A stretch of 64,000 nucleotides of DNA. Origin: Gemmatimonadaceae bacterium. Lineage in GTDB: Bacteria; Gemmatimonadota; Gemmatimonadetes; Gemmatimonadales; Gemmatimonadaceae. Position 1 is the stretch's first letter. Every line of letters begins with the position of its first letter. The translations under genes and the position numbers were made by a program. The notes under the pieces are model-generated. The model searched no databases. It had not been told where the DNA came from and saw only the letters and a program-made list of their open reading frames with translations. Below, piece by piece: positions 52,503 through 61,612 of this stretch. The stretch spans positions 206,048 through 270,047 of the forward strand of contig DASQFN010000079.1 in the NCBI GenBank assembly GCA_035633115.1, given 5' to 3'.

Positions 52503-53663
52503 CTAGCTCCTCGACTCCGGCGCTTTGTCCGTCGGCGCCGATACCTTGATCACGGTTCCGCTGCTGATGCCCTGCGCCGCGCCGAGCAGCAATGTGTCGC
52601 CCGCCTGCACACCCGCTGTGATCTGAATTCGCTCGGCCCCTTCATCTCGCAGGCCGAGCTGAACCGGCACACGCTCGACCTTTCCCTGCTTGATGCGCAT
52701 CACCGACGGGACACTGCTGCGCTGGTCGATCGCCGCAACGGGCGCGATCAATCCGCTCTTGGATTCGCTTGCGAGTCTTCCGGTCGCGAAGAGACCGCCG
52801 ACGAGCGTCCCGCTCGTATTTGGAATCGACGCGATGATGCGGACCTGGCGCGTGGCCGGGTCTGCCGTTGGATTGATGCGCGTGACACGACCGATGAGAG
52901 TGCGGCCGGGGTATCCATTGACTGTGAAGCTCACCGGCACACCGATGCGAACCTGGTCCAGCTGCTCGGCCGGAATCGAAGCCTCGAGCCGCATGCTCGA
53001 AGGATCCACCACCGTGAACATAGCCCCGCCCGGCTGCACGACATCCCCCGCCGAAACCTGACGATCGCTCACGACTCCGGAGATGGGCGCGGTGATTCTC
53101 GTGTTGCTGAGCTGTTTCTGCGCATTGGCCAGCCGCGCCCGCGCGTCCGCCAATCCCGCATTGGCCGCAATTGATGCTCGGCGAGACTGTTCGATGTCGC
53201 GCTCGGCGATAGCACCCGCTGCGAGGAGCTTCTCGCCTCGGGCGAGCTCGCGAGCGGCAATATCGGCGCTGCTTTTCGCCGATGTGACGGCCGCGCGCGC
53301 GGAAAGAAAAGCATCCTGTAGTCCGGACGCATCAACCTGTGCGAGCAGCTGTCCGGCACGTACGCGCTGTCCCTGCTCGGCGTAGGTCTGAAGCACGCTG
53401 CCACCTACCTGAGCGCGCACGGACGCTTCGCGCTCCGGCATCAGAGAACCAGAAAGCGTCGGCCCGCTCATCACTTCGCCGAGGGTGACGATGGCGATGT
53501 TTTCCGTGCCAATCGTCATCGCTGCGTTCTTCGCGTCGGCGGCGTCTGCTTCCGACGTTTTCTTGCAGGCGCCGAGACTGAGCAGTGCTATCACCGGAAG
53601 CACGGCGAGGAGCCTGGGGACGACGCCCGTCCCGGTGCGTCTACGACTTTCTATCGAGTTCAT
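52503..53663 (-). CDS. RND periplasmic adaptor (membrane fusion protein)
   Basis: The 386-residue lipoprotein (ALLSLGACKKT) links the pump and TolC. It shows the biotin-lipoyl strands (VRAQVGGSVLQTYAEQGQRVRAG), a coiled-coil hairpin (ARAAVTSAKSSADIAARELAR) and the beta-barrel segment ITAPISGVVSDRQVSAGDVV. It lies between the tolC and RND genes. Confidence 0.94.
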   Translation of the reverse strand: MNSIESRRRTGTGVVPRLLAVLPVIALLSLGACKKTSEADAADAKNAAMTIGTENIAIVTLGEVMSGPTLSGSLMPEREASVRAQVGGSVLQTYAEQGQRVRAGQLLAQVDASGLQDAFLSARAAVTSAKSSADIAARELARGEKLLAAGAIAERDIEQSRRASIAANAGLADARARLANAQKQLSNTRITAPISGVVSDRQVSAGDVVQPGGAMFTVVDPSSMRLEASIPAEQLDQVRIGVPVSFTVNGYPGRTLIGRVTRINPTADPATRQVRIIASIPNTSGTLVGGLFATGRLASESKSGLIAPVAAIDQRSSVPSVMRIKQGKVERVPVQLGLRDEGAERIQITAGVQAGDTLLLGAAQGISSGTVIKVSAPTDKAPESRS

Positions 53664-53666
53664 GGA

Positions 53667-55331
53667 TTAGAGTCCAGGTGGTATCTGCTGGTTGGCGAGC
53701 GTTCCGGTCTGCGGCTGTCCCTGCTGTTGCGGCTGAGTCTGCTGCGGCTGCGAGTACTCCTGAGTCTGCTGCTGCGCTTGCGCCTGCTGCTGCGCCGAAA
53801 GCGCAGATGGTCCGGTCTGCAGCGGGAGATTCGGCAGCAGCGCGAGCTTCACACGTGCGACCTGAAGATTCCTTGCTGCGAGGGCGCTGTTGACCGTCGC
53901 CTGCTCCATCAGGATTCTCGAGTCGTTGAGCTCGAGCTGCGTCGAGATTCCTTCGCGGTACCTCACTTCTGCGATGGAGTAGGCACGAGCAGCCTGCTGC
54001 GCGGTACCGCGGCTTGCCTGCCACGAGGCAGCGGCCTGATTCAGCGCATTGATCGCGACCTGCGCATCGAGCGCGGCGAATTCCCTCACCTGCTGCAGGC
54101 GCGCGCGCGACTCCGCGAGGTTTGCCTGCGCTACCTTTTCGTCGCCGCGAATTCGTCCGCCTGTGAAGATCGGAAACTGCGTTGCGACCGCTATCGTCCA
54201 GTTCGTGCGGAACTGATCGGAAGACGGGAGACCGCTCGCGGGATACGCGACTGCGCCGTACTGAGAGCTGAGGCTGAGCGACGGAATGCGCTGCGACCGC
54301 GCGATACGGACCTGACTTTCCTGCACGCGCACGGCTTCAGCCGCCTGGCGAACCGTCGCTCGGCGCGAGCTGGCCGTGTCGGGCGCAGAGTAGTCGGATA
54401 CCGTGAGACCGGCGAGACGAATCCCCGCGGGGAGTGTGGCCGGGTCGTCAATCGCAGTCGTCAGTGTCAGTGGCTGGTCGTGCGGGATGTTCAGCAGCTG
54501 CTTGAGGCGGAGATACGCAACCGCACGGTCGCTCTGCCGCTGGATGACCACCGGACGCTGATTGTCCCGCGTCACCTGTGCCCTCAGCAGCTCGAACTCG
54601 GAGATGTTGCCGACGTTCTTTGCCAGCTGCGTATGCTGGAAGACACGTTCCGTCTGGTTGTAGGACGCTTCGGTGATCGCGACGAGCCGGTCCGCGAGTG
54701 CTGCATCGTAGTAGGCCTCTGTGACGTCGAGAATGATTTGCGCGCGCTGCGCGGTGAGCTCGATGTCGGCTAACCTGCGCCCGGCGTTTGCGGCCGCTGT
54801 CTGTGCTGCCATTCTCCCGCCGCTGAAGAGATTCTGCGAGAGAGACAGCCCGAAGTTGTACTGGTTCGCCTGTCCGAACGGCAGACTGCTGAACGACGCG
54901 AAAGGATTTAGTCCCGACGCGCAGCGGGCTGAGAGCTCGAGGCCGGCCAGCCGATCGGCGATTGGCGCGGTTTCATCCCTGAGGTAGTCGTCGCATGGAG
55001 GCTCCGGCGCGGTTGACGTTGCCGTGTCGGCCGGCGCTCCCCCGAATCCCTCGTATTGGGATTTGAGCGTGCGCGTGTAGCTGCCCGATCCGTAGATCTG
55101 CGGGAGGTACTGGCTCCTCGCCTGCAGCTGTTGTCCCTCGCTTCGGCCGACTCCCGCACGCGCGACGTGAACCGCTTCGCTCTGGGATTCGCCCCTGCGC
55201 ACTGCCTCCTCGAGTGACAGCGACGTCGCTGCCTGCCTCGGCGCTGTCGCGGCGGCTGGCGTTGTGCCCTGCGCCGAGAGTTGCGCCGCAGTGAAGAGCG
55301 CCAGGCCTGAAATCCTTGCAAGAAAATTCAC
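53667..55331 (-). CDS. TolC-like outer-membrane efflux protein
   Basis: The 554-residue protein has a signal peptide (LFTAAQLSAQ) and the duplicated OEP domain with LSLSLSQNLFSGGRM-like and QFPIFTGGRIRGDEKVAQANL elements that build the trans-envelope tunnel. The C-terminus is unusually Gln-rich (SAQQQAQAQQQTQEYSQPQQ). The GTG start overlaps the tetR stop by four bases, so the regulator and pump are coupled. Confidence 0.92.
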   Translation of the reverse strand: MNFLARISGLALFTAAQLSAQGTTPAAATAPRQAATSLSLEEAVRRGESQSEAVHVARAGVGRSEGQQLQARSQYLPQIYGSGSYTRTLKSQYEGFGGAPADTATSTAPEPPCDDYLRDETAPIADRLAGLELSARCASGLNPFASFSSLPFGQANQYNFGLSLSQNLFSGGRMAAQTAAANAGRRLADIELTAQRAQIILDVTEAYYDAALADRLVAITEASYNQTERVFQHTQLAKNVGNISEFELLRAQVTRDNQRPVVIQRQSDRAVAYLRLKQLLNIPHDQPLTLTTAIDDPATLPAGIRLAGLTVSDYSAPDTASSRRATVRQAAEAVRVQESQVRIARSQRIPSLSLSSQYGAVAYPASGLPSSDQFRTNWTIAVATQFPIFTGGRIRGDEKVAQANLAESRARLQQVREFAALDAQVAINALNQAAASWQASRGTAQQAARAYSIAEVRYREGISTQLELNDSRILMEQATVNSALAARNLQVARVKLALLPNLPLQTGPSALSAQQQAQAQQQTQEYSQPQQTQPQQQGQPQTGTLANQQIPPGL

Positions 55332-55915
55332 CGAGTGCCTCCGTTGCCTGTCTTGAAACCGATTGCGTTGAGAAGAAGTCGCGAGTAAAGGCGAGCCGCT
55401 TTCGACTGCGCGGGATATATCTGCGGCATCATCTCGCGACCCATCGCATCGTGAAAAACCGCACCGAGCAGCATCGACCCAGCGGCGGCGACGTCGAAAT
55501 CCGGGTGAGTCAGTCCCATTGATTTCAGCTTCCGCAGATAGGCGGACAGATCATTGGCGGCTCGAACGGGGGTGCTCACCGCCGTCGTGATCATTTCGGG
55601 TCGCTCTTCGATCTCGCTCATGCACTTGCGGATGATCGAGCGTTTCGCGTAAAGCCGCTCGATCATCAGCCCACACCACTCGGACAGCTCCCGGTCGGGA
55701 TCAACCGGGATTGCGGGAAGCGTCGTGGCAGTCGGTGCGTCGGAGGTGTTGGCGATCGCTTCCTGGAGGAGCGCTTCCTTCGATCCGAAATAGCGGAAGA
55801 GCGTGACTTCATTCACGCCTGCCGTTTCCGCTATGCGGCGAGTCGTCGATCCGCGGAAGCCATGCTGCGAGAAAACCTGCGCAGCGGCCTTCAGTAGCTC
55901 GGTTCTGGTGTCCAT
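55328..55915 (-). CDS. TetR/AcrR-family transcriptional regulator
   Basis: The 195-residue repressor has the TetR helix-turn-helix (FRGSTTRRIAETAGVNEVTLFRYFGSKEAL) and a ligand domain rich in helices. It is the first gene of the efflux operon and probably represses it when no drug is bound. No operator palindrome was found in the short gap upstream. Confidence 0.94.
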   Translation of the reverse strand: MDTRTELLKAAAQVFSQHGFRGSTTRRIAETAGVNEVTLFRYFGSKEALLQEAIANTSDAPTATTLPAIPVDPDRELSEWCGLMIERLYAKRSIIRKCMSEIEERPEMITTAVSTPVRAANDLSAYLRKLKSMGLTHPDFDVAAAGSMLLGAVFHDAMGREMMPQIYPAQSKAARLYSRLLLNAIGFKTGNGGTR

Positions 55916-55957
55916 GGGTCGGGAACCTAAAAGGTCGCCCGCCCTGAATGCAAGTAT

Positions 55958-57322
55958 CTACTTGCTTACATCAGATGTTTGTGGGGGGTCCCCGGCTTTG
56001 CGCCAGACCATCGGCGCCGTGGTGCCGGGAGGTCCGTTGTACAGGAAGCGATAGCTCAGCAGCCGCTGCTTCTGCCGGAACTCGGTCTGATGCGAACCCG
56101 GCGACTCGAGCGGGAGTGGCTGAACCGATACTATCTCGTCGAACAGCGCGACGTTCGGGAGGATCTCGCGGTAGGTCGTCGTCACCTTCATTCCGAGAAC
56201 CGCCGGCTTGATGCTTCCACCGCGCGTGAGTCGAAACTCCGCCCGTCGGATGAGATAGGTCGCGCTGTCGATGAAGATCGACCCCTCGACATCGGGTGCC
56301 TTGATGTCCGGCGTCGGCTCGAAGTCGATGCGATGCGTCGGAATGCTGTCCATGTCCGAGATTCCCACATACTTGAAGCAGTGCGCCGTGAGGAATCTCA
56401 CGTCCGCGAGATCGGTGAGCGTTGGCAGCCGCATCACGCGCACAGCCCCGAAAAGCTTGTTATGGTCTTCGGAGACCACTCTGCCTTTTCGGTAGCGCCA
56501 GTCGTCGTCGCTTCTGAACGTCAGCGTGTCGTATACGATCCGATGCCTTCCGTCCTGGAGGTCGTAGGTATCGTGCGCCTGCGCCAGCTTGTACTCGAAC
56601 GGGTATGTCCGCCGGAGCAGACGCTCGCGCTCGGCATTCTTCCGAGCCTCTCCCAGCACTGTTGTGAGGTCCTCGTCACCAACGAATCCATTCTCCTCGG
56701 GAACGATGCACCGCCGCGGCGGCGCAGTCACATGCACATCGGCGAGCGTCGATGGGACCTTCACGAGCCAGAACACAAAGTCGTAGTTCGAAGAAAACGT
56801 GATCGTCGTATCGATCGGTACATAGCCCAGCTGCTTCAGCCGAACTCTGTACTTGCCGGCGGGCACTGCGAAATAACGGAACCATCCGCTCTGGTCGGTA
56901 AATCGTTCCCGCCCCAGCGGCTCTACGGTGACCGTCGTGAACGGGAGCGGAGCGCCGGTAGCTTGTGCGCGTGCGAGCCCCGAAAGCGTAAAAGTCGGAG
57001 TAGTGCCGGGCGGGAACGCCGGTGATTGTGCCGGTACCTGTGCCGGTGTCTGTGCCGGTGTCTGTGCCGGTGTCTGTGCTGGTGGCTCGGCCGGTGTCTG
57101 TGCCGGCGTAGGTGTCTTTGCTGGGGTTTTTGCCTTTGTCTTTGCCTTTTTCTTTGCCGGCGTCTGTGCCTTTGTCTTTGCCGGGGTCTTTGCCGGTGGC
57201 GGTGCCGGTGGCGGTGCGGGTGCCTGAGGCCGCGGCTGCGCGACCTGGGCTTCCAGATCCCCCACCCCGAGTATGAGCGGAAGGCAAAGCACGAGCGCGA
57301 GCTTTTTCAGGGAGAGTGGCAA
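55958..57322 (-). CDS. Exported protein with PAQT linker and CarboxypepD-like domain
   Basis: From a TTG at 57322 the protein has about 454 residues with a signal peptide (LALVLCLPLILGVGDLEAQ). A linker of about 100 residues built of PAKT, KAKT and PAQT repeats follows, then a carboxypeptidase-regulatory-like beta-sandwich (FTLSGLARAQATGAPLPFTTV, GKYRVRLKQLGYVPIDTT). A larger C-terminal domain of unknown type contains RIDFEPTPDIKAPDVEGS. An upstream frame to 57601 adds unlikely N-terminal text and was rejected. Envelope or TonB-like accessory roles are typical of such domain combinations. Confidence 0.7.
   Translation of the reverse strand: MPLSLKKLALVLCLPLILGVGDLEAQVAQPRPQAPAPPPAPPPAKTPAKTKAQTPAKKKAKTKAKTPAKTPTPAQTPAEPPAQTPAQTPAQTPAQVPAQSPAFPPGTTPTFTLSGLARAQATGAPLPFTTVTVEPLGRERFTDQSGWFRYFAVPAGKYRVRLKQLGYVPIDTTITFSSNYDFVFWLVKVPSTLADVHVTAPPRRCIVPEENGFVGDEDLTTVLGEARKNAERERLLRRTYPFEYKLAQAHDTYDLQDGRHRIVYDTLTFRSDDDWRYRKGRVVSEDHNKLFGAVRVMRLPTLTDLADVRFLTAHCFKYVGISDMDSIPTHRIDFEPTPDIKAPDVEGSIFIDSATYLIRRAEFRLTRGGSIKPAVLGMKVTTTYREILPNVALFDEIVSVQPLPLESPGSHQTEFRQKQRLLSYRFLYNGPPGTTAPMVWRKAGDPPQTSDVSK
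57024..57230 (-). repeat. Minisatellite coding for the PAQT/PAKT linker
   Basis: A 12-bp unit of the form ctgtgccggtgt is repeated with substitutions over about 200 bases inside the exported-protein gene. It encodes tandem Pro-Ala-Gln/Lys-Thr tetrapeptides. Copy-number change would alter linker length without breaking the frame. Confidence 0.85.
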
Positions 57323-57705
57323 GGAACGCGGGATCTGTGTCAGAAGCTGCCTGCCGTAAATCGAAGACGATCTGCCTGGGGGGTTTGTAATGCGGCTGCA
57401 CCTAGTATTGGCCGGAAGCACCAAACGCGCCAGCAAGCTGTGCGGCAACATGCTGTAATCGCGGTTGCAGCGTGATACGCCGCCGGAATGGTCCGGTTCC
57501 GTACGCCTGATAGCAGATCTCGAACAACTGTCAGATTGTCGTAAAACCGCGTGAGTATCGATAACTAATCGATCGCCGCTGACGTACGGTGGAATTACCA
57601 AATCCGGACATTTGCGGCCAAACCAATCAGGGCATTGGGCTGTCTCACCCGATTGTCAACGCTTGTCAGCTCCGTCATACACCGCTCCACCCGTCGCGGG
57701 CCCTT
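57323..57705. promoter_or_regulatory. Divergent gap before the DUF5916 gene
   Basis: This 383-base stretch has no supported gene. It contains atcgat repeats (57557-57562 and 57568-57573) five bases apart around position 57565. Promoters for both flanking genes should lie here, but no confident -10/-35 was identified. Confidence 0.4.
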
Positions 57706-60312
57706 ATGAAAAACTCAATCGTCACACCCCTGTCGCTGTGCTCCATCTCCGTCCTGATTCTTGCCGGCCAGCTCGCCGCGCAGGATCCAACGAAGATCGT
57801 CAGCAATCCGCCCTCCCCGTCGGCAGTGAGCTCGATGCCGGTCCTGAACGCAGCCAGCGCCACGGTAGCTGCTTCGACGCGTGCTGCGTCGGCACCGGTA
57901 CTCGACGGCAAGACCGACGATCCCGCGTGGCAGAACGCGCAGGTGATCGACAAGTTCCTCGAGTACGAGCCCAAGCCCGGCGCCGAGACGCGCTTCAAGA
58001 CCGAAGTGCGCGTCGTGCACGACGAGAAGAATCTCTACGTGCTCGCCCGGATGTTCGACCCGGCGCCCGATAGTATCATTTCGCTACTAAGTCGCCGTGA
58101 TGTTCGTACCCAGTCGGAGCAGCTGAAGCTCATGATCGACTCGTATTACGACCGGCGCACGGGGTACGAGTTCGTCGTCAATCCCGCGGGCGTGAAGCGG
58201 GACTTCTACGTCTATAACGACAACAATGAGGACGGCAGCTGGGACGCCGTCTGGGACGTCGCGACCCGCATCGATTCAGTCGGCTGGGTTGCGGAGTTCC
58301 GGATTCCATTCAGTCAGCTGCGCTTCGCGAACAAGCCGACTCACACATTTGGCTTCATGGTCGTGCGGGACGTGGCGCGCACCGCGCAGCGCATCAGCTG
58401 GCCGCTGTACCGGCGCGACCAGCAGGGATACATCTCGCAGACCGGCCAGCTCACGGGAATCAGCGGCATTGGACGGCCGAGCAGGCTCGAGCTCACGCCT
58501 TACGTCGTGACGAAGAACGAGACGCGGCCTTCAGGCAGCTCCTACAAGCATCCGCAGTCATTTGCTGCAGGCGCGGACCTCAAGTTCGGTCTTTCATCCA
58601 ATCTCACGGTCAACGCAACAATTAACCCCGATTTCGGTCAGGTGGAGGCCGATCCGTCCGTGCTGAACTTGTCAGCATTCGAGCAATTCTTCGAAGAGCG
58701 GCGGCCCTTTTTTCTCGAGGGATCGGGGATCTTCTCATTCAAGACCAACTGCGGCGACATCGACTCGGGCTGCACGGGTCCGTTCTACTCGCGCCGCGTC
58801 GGCAGGTCGCCGCAGCTGAGCGGCGTCTATGGCGACCAGTCGAGCGCAACCAACACTACCATCCTCGGCGCCGCTAAGGTCACCGGCCGTCTCGGCAAGG
58901 GAATGTCGATTGGTATTCTCGACGCCGTCACTCAGCGCGAAGTCGGTGCGCTCGATCAGACCATCGAGCCGGCGGCCAACTACTCGGTCGTCCGAGTGCA
59001 GCAGGCGCTGAACGACGGGCAGACGGACATCGGCGCAATGATCACCGGCGTCAACCGCAGCCTGGATTCGAACACGGATCCGTTCCTGCGGCGCGGTGCC
59101 TACACCGGCGGTCTCGATCTGCGCCACCGCTTTCTCGACAAGCGGTACGAGCTGGCGGTGAATCTCGCGGCAAGCAGGATCAACGGCACAGCCGAAGCGA
59201 TTGCCCGTACGCAGATGGATGGCGTTCACAGGTATCAGCGTCCCGATGACGATCTCGAGCTCGATCCGACGCGGACTTCGCTCTCCGGCAACTCCCAGCG
59301 TGTGACGCTGAGCAAGTTCGGCGGCGGATTCACGCGGTTCCAGAGTGTTTACCAGCGCTTCTCGCCAGGCTTCGAGATCAACGACCTCGGTTTCCAATCA
59401 CGCGCAGACGAGCAGATGTTCAGAAACTGGTTCGCACTTCAGTTCAACAAGCCGACAAAGGCGTTCACGCGAGCGTTCTTCAACTTCAACATGATGCAGC
59501 GGTGGACGACCGAAGGTCTGCCGACGACAATTGGACTGAACACGAACTGGCACGTTCAGTTCCCGAACTGGATGTGGGGTCACATCGGCGGAAATGTCGG
59601 TGAGTTCACGAAGACTTTTGCGGACCGTGATGCTCGCGGTGGTCCGGCAATACGGCGTTCACCGAATTTCGATACGTGGGCCGGAATCGAGACGGACAGC
59701 AGAAAGGCGTGGACGGCTAACATGTTCGCCGGCGTCTGGCGGGGTGACGAGGGAAACTCGAGGAGCTGGTGGATCGGGCCGGGCGGACAGTTCCGCGTCT
59801 CGAGCCAGTTCAGCGCCTCGTTCGGCCTGAACTACAGCAAGGACATCAACGACAGACAGTGGAGAGCGAATTTCGGTGCAGCCGGTCACGACACGACGCA
59901 CTACACCTTCGCCCGGCTCGATCAGACCACTGTGAGTCTCACGACGCGGCTGAACTACACGATGACGCCGAACCTGTCGCTCCAGTTCTACGGGCAGCCG
60001 TTCACGTCGAGTGGTGATTACTCCAACTGGCGTGAGCTCAACAATCCGCGGGCGGAGAACTACGAGGATCGTTTGAAGCCCTACGCGGGTGGCGATCCGG
60101 GTGGATTCAGCTTCAAGGAGTTCCGCTCGAATACGGTTCTGCGCTGGGAGTACAAGCCGGGCTCGACTTTGTTCCTGGTGTGGTCGCAGGGCCGCGAGGA
60201 TTCGGGAGATCAGGTGAACGACTTCAGCTTCCGCCGTGATTTCCAGGACATTTTCAGGGCGCACCCGAACAACACGCTACTGCTCAAGGTTTCGTACTGG
60301 ATCAACCCGTAA
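57706..60312 (+). CDS. CBM9-like/DUF5916 outer-membrane protein
   Basis: The 868-residue protein has a signal peptide (LILAGQLAAQDP). A carbohydrate-binding CBM9-type domain follows (VLDGKTDDPAWQNAQ, DEKNLYVLARMFDPAP, EFRIPFSQLRF). The long C-terminal DUF5916 region shows the characteristic INPDFGQVEADPSVLNLSAF and FFEERRPFFLEGSGIFSF and ends with beta-barrel strands (TLLLKVSYWINP). Such proteins are common in Gemmatimonadota and Bacteroidota, often near TonB systems; the bound ligand is unknown. The ATG at 57706 was chosen for the signal peptide. Confidence 0.88.
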   Translation: MKNSIVTPLSLCSISVLILAGQLAAQDPTKIVSNPPSPSAVSSMPVLNAASATVAASTRAASAPVLDGKTDDPAWQNAQVIDKFLEYEPKPGAETRFKTEVRVVHDEKNLYVLARMFDPAPDSIISLLSRRDVRTQSEQLKLMIDSYYDRRTGYEFVVNPAGVKRDFYVYNDNNEDGSWDAVWDVATRIDSVGWVAEFRIPFSQLRFANKPTHTFGFMVVRDVARTAQRISWPLYRRDQQGYISQTGQLTGISGIGRPSRLELTPYVVTKNETRPSGSSYKHPQSFAAGADLKFGLSSNLTVNATINPDFGQVEADPSVLNLSAFEQFFEERRPFFLEGSGIFSFKTNCGDIDSGCTGPFYSRRVGRSPQLSGVYGDQSSATNTTILGAAKVTGRLGKGMSIGILDAVTQREVGALDQTIEPAANYSVVRVQQALNDGQTDIGAMITGVNRSLDSNTDPFLRRGAYTGGLDLRHRFLDKRYELAVNLAASRINGTAEAIARTQMDGVHRYQRPDDDLELDPTRTSLSGNSQRVTLSKFGGGFTRFQSVYQRFSPGFEINDLGFQSRADEQMFRNWFALQFNKPTKAFTRAFFNFNMMQRWTTEGLPTTIGLNTNWHVQFPNWMWGHIGGNVGEFTKTFADRDARGGPAIRRSPNFDTWAGIETDSRKAWTANMFAGVWRGDEGNSRSWWIGPGGQFRVSSQFSASFGLNYSKDINDRQWRANFGAAGHDTTHYTFARLDQTTVSLTTRLNYTMTPNLSLQFYGQPFTSSGDYSNWRELNNPRAENYEDRLKPYAGGDPGGFSFKEFRSNTVLRWEYKPGSTLFLVWSQGREDSGDQVNDFSFRRDFQDIFRAHPNNTLLLKVSYWINP

Positions 60313-60348
60313 CTCAGAACCACAGCAGCAGAGGACGACACGCTGCCC

Positions 60349-60461
60349 GCTAATCGCTAGCCGCTATTCGCTGCGCGCTCAAACAACGACAAACGTCGTG
60401 GTTACATAAACCAAACGTTCGACCGTAGTAAGCGCGCAGCGGATAGCGGCAAGCGATTAGC
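60349..60461. repeat. 31-bp imperfect inverted repeat between convergent genes
   Basis: Arms at 60349-60379 and 60431-60461 match in 29 of 31 positions with a 51-base loop. It lies between the DUF5916 gene and the small membrane-protein gene, which converge, so it may end transcription in both directions. Confidence 0.85.
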
Positions 60462-60493
60462 AGGTCGCGTGTGGTCTTCAGTTGCTCTTGTAG

Positions 60494-60850
60494 TTATCGG
60501 TCGATGGACTCCCCATGCCGCGCCCCAGCTCCGACCACAGCGCCGATTCCGATCAACACGATGCTGGCGAGTGGCACGACGGGACTCGACATGTTGTTTG
60601 TCGCGATGATCGCAGCGAGTAACAAGCCGAATACTCCGCCGACAGTAGCTGGCCAGTAGCGCTTCGGCCCGAGGATCTGCCGCCTCACCGCAAGCTTTGT
60701 CGCGACCGCCACGCCGAGCACTCCGCCGATTATCGCGCCAGTGTAGAGACCTGTCTTCCCGAATGCGTTCCCGAGAATCGAGCCGAGGAACGTTCCAATG
60801 CCACCGAGGAAGCAGACGAAGAGAAAGAGGAGAAGGCTTTTGCGACTCAT
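60494..60850 (-). CDS. Small Gly-rich membrane protein
   Basis: The 118-residue protein has three to four helices with glycine zippers (FVCFLGGIGTFLGSILGNAFG, GAIIGGVLGVAVATKLAV and ASIVLIGIGAVVGAG). The family is unknown. It could be an oligomeric membrane or stress protein. Confidence 0.65.
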   Translation of the reverse strand: MSRKSLLLFLFVCFLGGIGTFLGSILGNAFGKTGLYTGAIIGGVLGVAVATKLAVRRQILGPKRYWPATVGGVFGLLLAAIIATNNMSSPVVPLASIVLIGIGAVVGAGARHGESIDR

Positions 60851-60959
60851 CGCACCTCCGTGAGGTCAGGGCCGCTTCAATTTACGGACCCTGACCGTCG
60901 GAAGTACGTCCGACTAGCGCGTGCTGATCGTGCGGCTGGGCTAAGCCCAACGGTCGCGC

Positions 60960-61478
60960 TTATTGCCGGCGCGCGACTGTTGTTGCCGCTGCGTTCTTCA
61001 GCATCGCGTCGATCTCCGCCGACGCCACGCGGCGCGGCACACGCCACCTTCCGTTCTCGATCGTGCCGGATGGCACGCTGACCGAGGCGACACCGCCGCC
61101 TGAATCGATGGTCACCAGCGCCGACGCTGCGAACGCGCCGTTCTGCTGACTGCTGGTTATTACGAGCATCCAGTTTCCCTGCGCGGGCTTCTGAAAGCGA
61201 ACGGCGTACATCCCGGCCTGCGGCAGCCGGCGAATGTCGAGCGGTATTGACTGACGACGGCCGTTGACGATTCCTTCGGCCGTGCCTGCGAGCTGGTAGG
61301 AGATGAGCTCGCCGTGATGATAGGTGCGCACGGTGAGCAGTGCACCGCGGGTTCCGGGGTCGTGCGGATTTGCGGGGTACTCAATTGCGATCCAGGGGGG
61401 TCCGGCAATCGCGACTGTCGATACGACTGCGGTGAGGACGGCGAGGAGAGCGAGCTTTCGAATTGGTGAGCGGAACAT
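60960..61478 (-). CDS. Secreted hypothetical protein
   Basis: The 172-residue product has a signal peptide (LALLAVLTAVVSTVAIAG) and a beta-rich body (WIAIEYPANPHD, AGMYAVRFQKPAQGNWMLVI). It may be an immunoglobulin-like or cell-surface protein. No named family was recognised. It is separated from the membrane gene by 109 bases. Confidence 0.6.
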   Translation of the reverse strand: MFRSPIRKLALLAVLTAVVSTVAIAGPPWIAIEYPANPHDPGTRGALLTVRTYHHGELISYQLAGTAEGIVNGRRQSIPLDIRRLPQAGMYAVRFQKPAQGNWMLVITSSQQNGAFAASALVTIDSGGGVASVSVPSGTIENGRWRVPRRVASAEIDAMLKNAAATTVARRQ

Positions 61479-61612
61479 TTGGGACTCCTGTCAGAGAAGT
61501 TGTTTCCTGCTCTGATACGATGCCGCTCGACGTTCGTCGGTTTAATCGGAAGGGAATGTGAAGAGAAGTCATTACGAAAATGCCAGAACGAACAGCGAGG
61601 TAGTCGCTCCGC

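Noticed and set aside
57024..57230. CRISPR-like tandem repeats
   Set aside because: The 12-bp units are contiguous, without unique spacers, and lie in frame within a coding region; no cas genes are present.
55958..57601. A 547-residue start for the PAQT protein
   Set aside because: The added 93 residues run into the next gene's divergent region and look non-coding; the signal peptide lies further in.
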